Source: Amanita rubescens (lineage: Eukaryota; Basidiomycota; Agaricomycetes; Agaricales; Amanitaceae). Taken from it: 37,127 bases of DNA. The notes beneath the pieces were generated by a model. That model was not told where the DNA came from. It searched no databases and saw only the letters and a program-made list of their open reading frames with translations. Made by a program: the position numbers and the translations under genes. The stretch spans positions 1 to 37,127 of the forward strand of contig WION01000524.1 of the NCBI GenBank assembly GCA_015039365.1. The letters run 5' to 3'. Positions 30,390-37,127 of this stretch are shown piece by piece. The first letter of the stretch is position 1. Each line of letters begins with the position of its first letter.

Positions 30390-33300
30390 TTAACAGTCAA
30401 TATCATTTACCTTATACCATTCGTCTCCAAGAGCCATGCGGCTAACGTCGACCTCCACCCCTCTCGGAATTACCATCCTGTTGCCAGGCAAAAAGAAGGC
30501 ATGTCTAAGATTTGGTGGAACCCAGAACAGAAGTTCGCCATCACGACCAGTAAACCATCCTTGCCCATTCATCTTCGTGTGCTGAAATATTCCAGCAGGA
30601 TCGTGAAGAGCATGTTCTTTGCAAGACGAGAAAGTTGGTGAAGAAACCTAATGTATCAACGTTGACAGAATACTATTGTGAAAAGCCTGAAGACCATACC
30701 TTTGCGTCAAATTCATCCCATAACCGGATCGTGTTGTCATCCGACCCCGATGCTATGCACTTGCCGTCTGTCGATAATGCAACAGATATGACAAAACTCT
30801 GATAATGTTCCCCCAGGGGTGTGAGTCGGAGCAGTTCTCCCGTCTCAGCGTCCCACAATCCAATTGTGTTGTCGCCTGACCCCGATACAATGTGCTTGCC
30901 AGTTGGCAAGAATGCAACAGACATGACCATATCCTGATGTCCCTCCAACGGTGCCCGCAGTGGCTCTCCTGTGTTGGCATCCCACAAACAGATTGTCTTG
31001 TCATCTGACCCTGATACGATGTGCTTGCCATCTGGCGAGAATGCGACAGACTTTACTGAACCATGATGTCCCTCCAGAGGTGCTCGCAGTGACTGTCCCG
31101 TCTCAGTGTCCCATAATCGGATTGTGTCATCCTCTGACCCCGACACGATGCACTTGCCATCTGGCGAGAATGCAACAGACATGACCGAACGCTGATGTCC
31201 CTCCAGAGGTGCTCGCAGCGGCTCTCCCGTCTTCGCATCCCACAATCGGATTGTGTTGTCAGATGACCCCGATGCAATGCATGTGCCATCTGGTGAGAAG
31301 GCAACAGACATGACCCAATCCTGATGTCCCTCCAGAGGTGCTCGCAGCACCTCTCCCGTCTCGGCATCCCACAATCGGATTGTGTTGTCATATGATCCCG
31401 ACACGATGGACTTGCTGTCTGGCGAGAATGCAACAGATGCAGTCCAATGCTGATGTCCCTCCAAAGGTGCTTGCAGCGGCTCTCCCACCTTGGCATCCCA
31501 CAATCGAATTGTATTGTCATTTGACGCTGACACGATGTGTTCGCCATCTGGCGAGAATGCAACTGATGTAACTGGACCCTGATGTCCCTCCCTGAGAGGC
31601 ACTCGCGGCAGCTCTCCCATCCCAATGTCCCACAATCGGATTGTGTTGTCCTCTGACCCCGACACGATGCGCTTGCCATCTGGCGAGAATGCAACAGACC
31701 CAACCCGACCCCGATGTCCCTCCAGAGGTACTCGCAGTGGCTCCCCCGTCTCTGCATCCCACAATCGGACTGTCTTGTCATATGACCCTGACACAACATG
31801 TTTGCTGTCTGGCGAGAATGCAACAGACATAACCCAATTCTGATGTCCCTCCAAAGGTGCTCGCAGCGGCTCTCCCGTCTCGGCGTCCCACAATCGGATT
31901 GTGCTGTCGTATGACCCTGACACGATGCGCTTGCTGTCTGGCGAGAATGCAACAGACGTGACCAAACCCTGATGTCCCTTCAGAGGCGCTCGCAGTGGCT
32001 CCCCCGTTTCTGCATCCCATAATTGAATTGTCTTGTCATATGATCCTGACACAATGTGTTTGCCATCTGGTGAGAATGCAACAGACATAACCCAATTCTT
32101 ATGTCCCTCCAAAGGTGCTCGCAGCGGCTCTCCCGTCTCGGCGTCCCACAATCGGATTGTGTTGTCGTACGACCCGGACACGATGCGCTTGCCGTCTGGC
32201 GAGAATGCAACAGACGCGACCCAACCCCGATGTCCCTTCAGAGGCGCTCGCAGTGGTTCCCCCGTCTCAGCATCCCATAATCGGATTGTGTTGTCATACG
32301 ACCCCGATACAATATGCTTGCCATCTGGTGAGAACGCAACAGACACGACCAAATTCCGATGTCCCTCCAGAGGCGCTCGCAGTAGCTCTCCCATCTCAGC
32401 ATCCCACAAGCAAATTGTCTTGTCATACGACCCCGACACGATGCGCCCACCGTCTGGTGAGAATGCAACAGACTTTACAGAATCGGTATGGCCATATAGC
32501 TCTCCCTGCACGACCGACCACGTTCCATTATGGTCAGAAATTATTTTTGCAGAACGATGGAACTTGTCCGCAAACGTCGTCGAAATACATGAATTCTTGG
32601 GCGAAAATGGCAGTGCAGATAGGTACAGATGAGGGGTGCTGAATGAAATAATGCCACTGAATAGACGAAGAAACCTTTGTGCATCCGCTACGTCATTCAC
32701 GGTTCCTATATATTTTTCCTGGGGCTAGTACACATTAGAAAATATACGGTGCAGAGAACCAGTTGACATACCGTGATCCACTGAATGAGAGATGACAGCG
32801 ACCCAGCGCATGTATTGATGGACTTGAGGAGGCTGAGCGCTTCAAACCAGAACAACAATTCCTTGTCGCTGAACAATTTGCGAACGAGGTCTGCAACGGA
32901 CACGTTGAACGGCATGTTACAAACATGGACAGTCCAAAATCGACACGAATACGCCAGTTCAGGGGAGATACATTCTTTGACGGTACGATCATAGAGATCG
33001 GGGATTTTGGAATTAGGAAGGTAGGAAGTTGGAATTTGGCAAATGTTGAATCGCAGTCCGTTCTCCATCACCAGAAGGCAGGAGACGGCGAGACTTTCCT
33101 GAACAGGCGATACGTCAATGAAGTACTCGCCACTCCGATCACGATCGATCAAGAAATCGGGAAAGGAAGCATGGAGGGCACGGATAGGGATCGAAGAATC
33201 AGTGGTTCCGCCGAGGAGTGCACCCATTGGGATCACAATGGAGCGGAGATCAATATCCGAACCGTTAACAAAATGGCGCCTCATTGCCGCTAATGAGGCA

Positions 33301-35820
33301 AGAGGAAGTGGCTCCACGGTTCCGAGGATTTGTGCCATCACAGATTTGAAGCGATCAATACAACGACGGCGCGCGGGTTCGTCTTTTGGAAACATTGCTT
33401 CCAGAGTGAGCCTATACATCCCGTCGAGCAGCGGAACGTCTTTACTGCGAGCCATGATGGCCGTGAAACGCCCTTCTGCAGTAAGTCCTGCGCCCGCGCT
33501 ATTCTCCCCCTTCACAAACGCACAAGCCAACCGGGCCCACTCAAACAATCCACCAGATTCACGAGCAAGGGAAGCTGAAAATGTCGGAAGCGCGGGTCCC
33601 ACCTCTATCTCTAACAGTTGATCGGTAACATAGCGAAGAACGTCAAGTTCCGTTGATGGAATGCTTTCCATGGACTTTTGTCGAACATGGATAACACTTT
33701 TGAATGCGTCAACGACATCTAGCAATGGTCGCGATGTAAGCAGGATCCGGAAGTGAGGGGGAAGGTTTGTGATGCTTCCTTTGGTCTTGGCATGCTTTCC
33801 AGCAAGAATCCGAAGAATGTGCCGTCGCGAATTTGTATCACCACTCTCGTCCAACGCGTCAATGACAATGACAATAGGTCCTGCCATTGCATCCGACATT
33901 GCATTGGCAGGCTGAACAATCAGCTCCTCCCATTGCTGCAAAACATCAGGAGTGTTCCTGAGCGACGTTTTATGATGGATTGCAGCCGCCAACGCTTTTC
34001 GCAACTGGGGGTGACAGTCAGCGAGGTCCTGTGCGATGGTTGCAAAGATCTTTTCATGGCGCCGTTCTGCTGCCCGGTTCCGGTCAAAGCAAAAAAGAGA
34101 TCCAAGGCGTCCCAAAGCTTTAAAGCGGTGAGCGATGGTGTGAGCAATCGCAGATTTTCCGGAACCGGCGGTGCCATGGAGACAGAATAATCGAGGCGCG
34201 CTATCGTCGACGTCGTTAATCCAATCCGTGATTTCATCGAGAATTTCGCCACGGGTCCCCTCCAAACAAAGCTTTTGGGTATTGAGGCCCGCACCCGCAG
34301 CATACGGCATACTATTGAGGTCCAAGTCTTCTGCTTTAACGTGCAAGTGTCAGAGAGCGCGGCCGGATTGATTAGAAAAAGGACTCACGCAATCCTTCAA
34401 AATGATCCCAAATCCGATGCACAACTACCAACGTATCTCCTATAGCGCCGTCGCGGAACTCTTGCATAAGTTTGTCGAAAACGCCGTTAAACTCTTTCAC
34501 GCGGTCGTCCGTCCCAGACAACAAGTTCTTGATAAATCTCGTCCCTTGACAAACAGGTGAGTTCACCGCCGGTATTATTACAATGCAACCTCAACGTACG
34601 GAATTTCTCGTTTTTCGAGTACTCCCGAATGAAATAGGAACACTCCAGAGTTTGATGGGTGATACACTCGACGACACTCTTCATGGACTCAATGCGCTGT
34701 AATTCTTCCCCCGTAAGGAATGTATACACTTCATCCATCTTTAGAAGGAGGGATCTGATTGAGTCGTCACGGTTCACTTGATCGATAATCGTCTATTCAA
34801 TATCAGCCCCACCAGTCGCAGGTAACGTATGAGACCCGAACCTTGGATGCAACAGAGAGTATGGTCCAAGCAGCGTATGCGTAAGGGTGGATCTAGGCAT
34901 TAAATCAATACACAGGTACCATTGTACAGTATGGGTGGAATTTACCGTGGCTAACTTGTTAACAATGTCGTTGAACATGGAAAGCTTGTCGAGGAACAAT
35001 GATTAGCGCTGTCGACTGTTGATACAACACCTCGGATAGGCGAGCCAAGGGTCTTCATATTAGAGAGGGCGGTACTCGCGGTCTCGCGGGCTTCCTCCGC
35101 AGTAGCGAGCGCCGAGACGGAAGTCATATCGACTGGGGTTTGGGTAGACTGAGATGGGGAAGGACGGGGATCCTCCTATCGACGTCAAAAATCTTCTCTA
35201 TGGAACTGATGAGGGGACACACCTTATGGTCAAAATAGACCTTGACGAGGGGATCGTGAGTTTGAACAATATACGGATCTAGTGAGATCAATCAGCATCG
35301 CTCAGGGTTAATGGAGTCGAGAAGAAAAACGGCTCACTTGTAAGATCGCGTTTAACTATTTCATGGAACGACAACGTCCATTCCTTCTCAAGTTTGAGTT
35401 TATTTTTAGGCCAGACACGGTGAGTTCTGAGGAGACGAAGGGTCGCTTCCGATTGCGCATCGATACTACAACAAGTTAACTTCCGGTTACTGACTCAAAA
35501 GTTTAAACGGAAGGGCGTACATCGCTTTATCCTCCAAGACCCATCTCAAGGTAGTTTCCCCGCGTTTGAAATGCTTTTGCACCGTTGACGTCCCTGTCCC
35601 ATTGTCCAATTCTAATACTGGGGCTGCCTGCCAACCGATGGGCTTTGCAAGGATAAGTTCGACTTCTTCGCAAAGTGTGAGTGCGCGCGGTCTCAGATAG
35701 CGAAATTATCTGTACCTTTTATCTGGACGGCATTGGGTCTACATTCTCAATTCGGCCAGAAAGCAGTCAGAGTAACGAATAGCATACTCACAGCCCGACT
35801 GCCGCAGCCTGAGAACTCAT
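30390..35820 (-). CDS. NACHT-WD40 STAND protein (fungal NLR-like)
   Basis: STAND NTPase of the HET-D/HET-E/HNWD type: a regulatory N-terminus, NACHT switch and WD40 sensor. The likely start is ATG 35820 (MSSQAAAVG), with a 29-nt first exon. Several small exons follow: a C2-like region (AKPIGWQAAPVLELDNG ... THDPLVKVYFDH), a helical region (MFNDIVNKLA; HPYAYAAWTILSVASK; MDEVYTFLTGEELQR), and the NACHT (exon ending 32772) with Walker A GTAGSGKS, Walker B IVIVIDALDES and LLTSRP. After the 32725-32771 intron come 14 WD40 repeats, each ending in TIRLWD. The intron 30648-30699 leads to a closing exon (GWFTGRDGELLFWVPP ... ALGDEWYK) typical of fungal WD40 NLRs. The frame stops at 30390. The joins at 34346-34390, 32725-32771 and 30648-30699 are phase-consistent; the smaller 5' exons are less certain. 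WD40 repeats are nearly identical, the mark of the variable allorecognition class. Role in non-self recognition is inferred from family. Confidence 0.85.
30709..32490 (-). repeat. 14 highly similar 129-bp WD40-coding repeats
   Basis: Units of about 43 codons (VAFSPDGKxIVSGSxDNTIRL type) run head to tail. Differences concentrate at a few positions, for example around the residues just after the EGH motif (RNLV, RGWV, KNWV, QGLV). Near-identity points to concerted evolution. Confidence 0.9.
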
Positions 35821-37127
35821 TTGAAATGCACGAGCTGGGAGAGCGAGTTGAGGTGAAGCAAGCGCTGAAGACCTGCCATTCTGGTCGTCGACACGTGTAT
35901 ACGCCCTAGCAGTAGGCGCTGGCTTATTGATGGCAATTGCTTGCAAGGTTGAGCGCCAATGGCATGCCGGAGACAAGCCGTAAATAGATGTAAACATAAC
36001 GTCATGCTCTTTGACTCACTACCCATCCGAGAATCCGGCCCAAAGGATGACCAATTCTACTTCCAATGACATTGACAAGATAAGCATCATGAGTGCAGTC
36101 CTGACGCGAGGAGATACAGAGAAATCATAAGTGAGTTATCAACGCTGCTCCTAGATGACGGCTTTACTCACCGTGTGACTCGAATAGGCAGGGAAGTTTT
36201 ACATACCCCATGACACCCTCTCGTTTGCATCGTTGGATCGCAAATCCGTCCGGTTCACGATGCCCCTAGCAGCCGTCCGTTGCATTGAACGGTTGAACGC
36301 CAGAACAAGCACATATGCGCTCACCGTATCGTATCAACCTGTCCACAACTCGTACGTAGCCCCTCCATCTTGGAACTAAAATATGACTTGAACCGAACTT
36401 CAAGGTCGTTCAAATAATGTTTTTACGCCCAACTGCGAACGCGTTTTGCGCCATACTTCAAGATGCACGGAAAATCGAACTGCAAAAGGGTTAGATGAAG
36501 AGTGTCAAGGCGTGTTATTCGGACACTCTTTTATCCACCTCGTCTAACGTTGCTAACAACGATGGTTGTCTAATCAGCGAAGAATCGGATACCATGGTCT
36601 TCGCGTTCCGGATAGTGGACTTTTTCTTCTCCATAGGGCCCAAGGTCTTGTTCTAAGTAGGGTGTGTAATTTCTATGTCGAATTCTTCATATTAATGGAT
36701 TTTTGATAGACTTTCTGACTTTCAACCTCGACGATGACATCATGACTTACGATGGGACGTATCATAGCTATTCTCAGGATCAAAATGAGGAGACGCGTTT
36801 AGGATGACCTCACCTCTGATCAATCAGCCCAAGCGACCCCCAATTGGCAATTGCGCGCCATCACGCGCTTCCAAGAGCTCCTTCTCACTCCTTCCCAGAG
36901 TTTTCCGTTATTACAGCGAAAATGATCCTCTCGGAACGGAAGCGTTTCCAAAACGTGATCATCCACATTCTGTATAACTTGTCTTCAGGAGAGGATTTGC
37001 ATTATCAACAATTGTTATAATGCTGCCATTGGGCTCACTAGCGCTCACTACTCAAGCCCCGCGTTTGAATTGTCTAACGGCGGTCGATCCCATCAGAACT
37101 AAATGAAGACCAGGTATGTTTTCGACT
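35821..37127. other. Upstream of NACHT gene to window end; no gene recognised
   Basis: It holds the promoter of the NACHT gene. Short open frames near 35788-36026 overlap its first exon and are not convincing. The last kilobase shows no protein-like frame and no RNA gene. Confidence 0.4.

Noticed and set aside
30951..32642. Plus-strand and other-frame open stretches across the WD40 region
   Set aside because: They are shadows of the repeated WD40 coding sequence.
1..37127. tRNA, rRNA or transposon terminal repeats
   Set aside because: None was found by reading. No transposase, reverse transcriptase or integrase text was seen either.

Overview
This is a eukaryotic window, almost certainly from a filamentous basidiomycete (Agaricomycetes type). 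Introns are short (about 46-70 nt) with GTRNGT donors and CTRAY-like branch sites. The gene set is typical of mushroom-forming fungi: an NB-ARC/TPR protein, a fungal P-loop GTPase of the large 'hypothetical G-domain' family, a NACHT/WD40 protein, a dihydroflavonol-reductase-like SDR, a METTL21/FAM86-like methyltransferase, a RING protein and a secreted acid phosphatase.

Layout. 414-1681 (+) is a frameshifted hypothetical gene. 2626-7007 (-) is an NB-ARC gene with nearly identical 42-residue TPR repeats and a decayed 3' tail. 8885-9310 (-) is a truncated copy of the SDR gene found intact at 17213-18648 (-). 10448-16654 (+) is the GTPase gene. 18882-20004 (+) is a methyltransferase with one frameshift, divergent from the SDR. 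20094-23199 (+) is a RING protein joined to a long disordered region. 23535-25470 (-) holds three tandem copies of a small unknown gene, two of them fused in frame. 28015-29319 (+) is an intronless secreted acid phosphatase. 30390-35820 (-) is a NACHT protein with 14 WD40 repeats.

The outstanding object is inside the GTPase gene. Between the G domain and the C-terminal domain, from about 11829 to 16016, lie 66 exons of exactly three nucleotides, each flanked by an intron of about 46-83 nt (modal 62 nt, so a 65-bp period over much of the array). Each reads [acceptor AG]-NNN-[donor GT(A/G/C)AGT]. All are phase 0: I could follow one frame from the ATG at 10448 through eight ordinary exons (297 codons), the single-codon exons, and into a protein-like C-terminal exon at 16189. 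None of the 66 triplets is a stop. The introns are near-copies of each other, especially 12867-15870, while the triplets between them differ freely. It looks like a tandem array of introns with one variable codon between each pair. I know of no described system like it, but I could not search.

The NB-ARC/TPR gene and the GTPase gene each sit in a sharply bounded AT-richer, CpG-poor island (about 2050-7085 and 10205-16905), unlike their CpG-rich neighbours. Three P-loop NTPases, each carrying a diversifiable repeat module (TPR, one-codon exons, WD40), therefore lie within about 34 kb. This fits an allorecognition or immunity-type neighbourhood, but that role is inference. Exon joins were made by eye from splice signals and frame; no transcript evidence was available.
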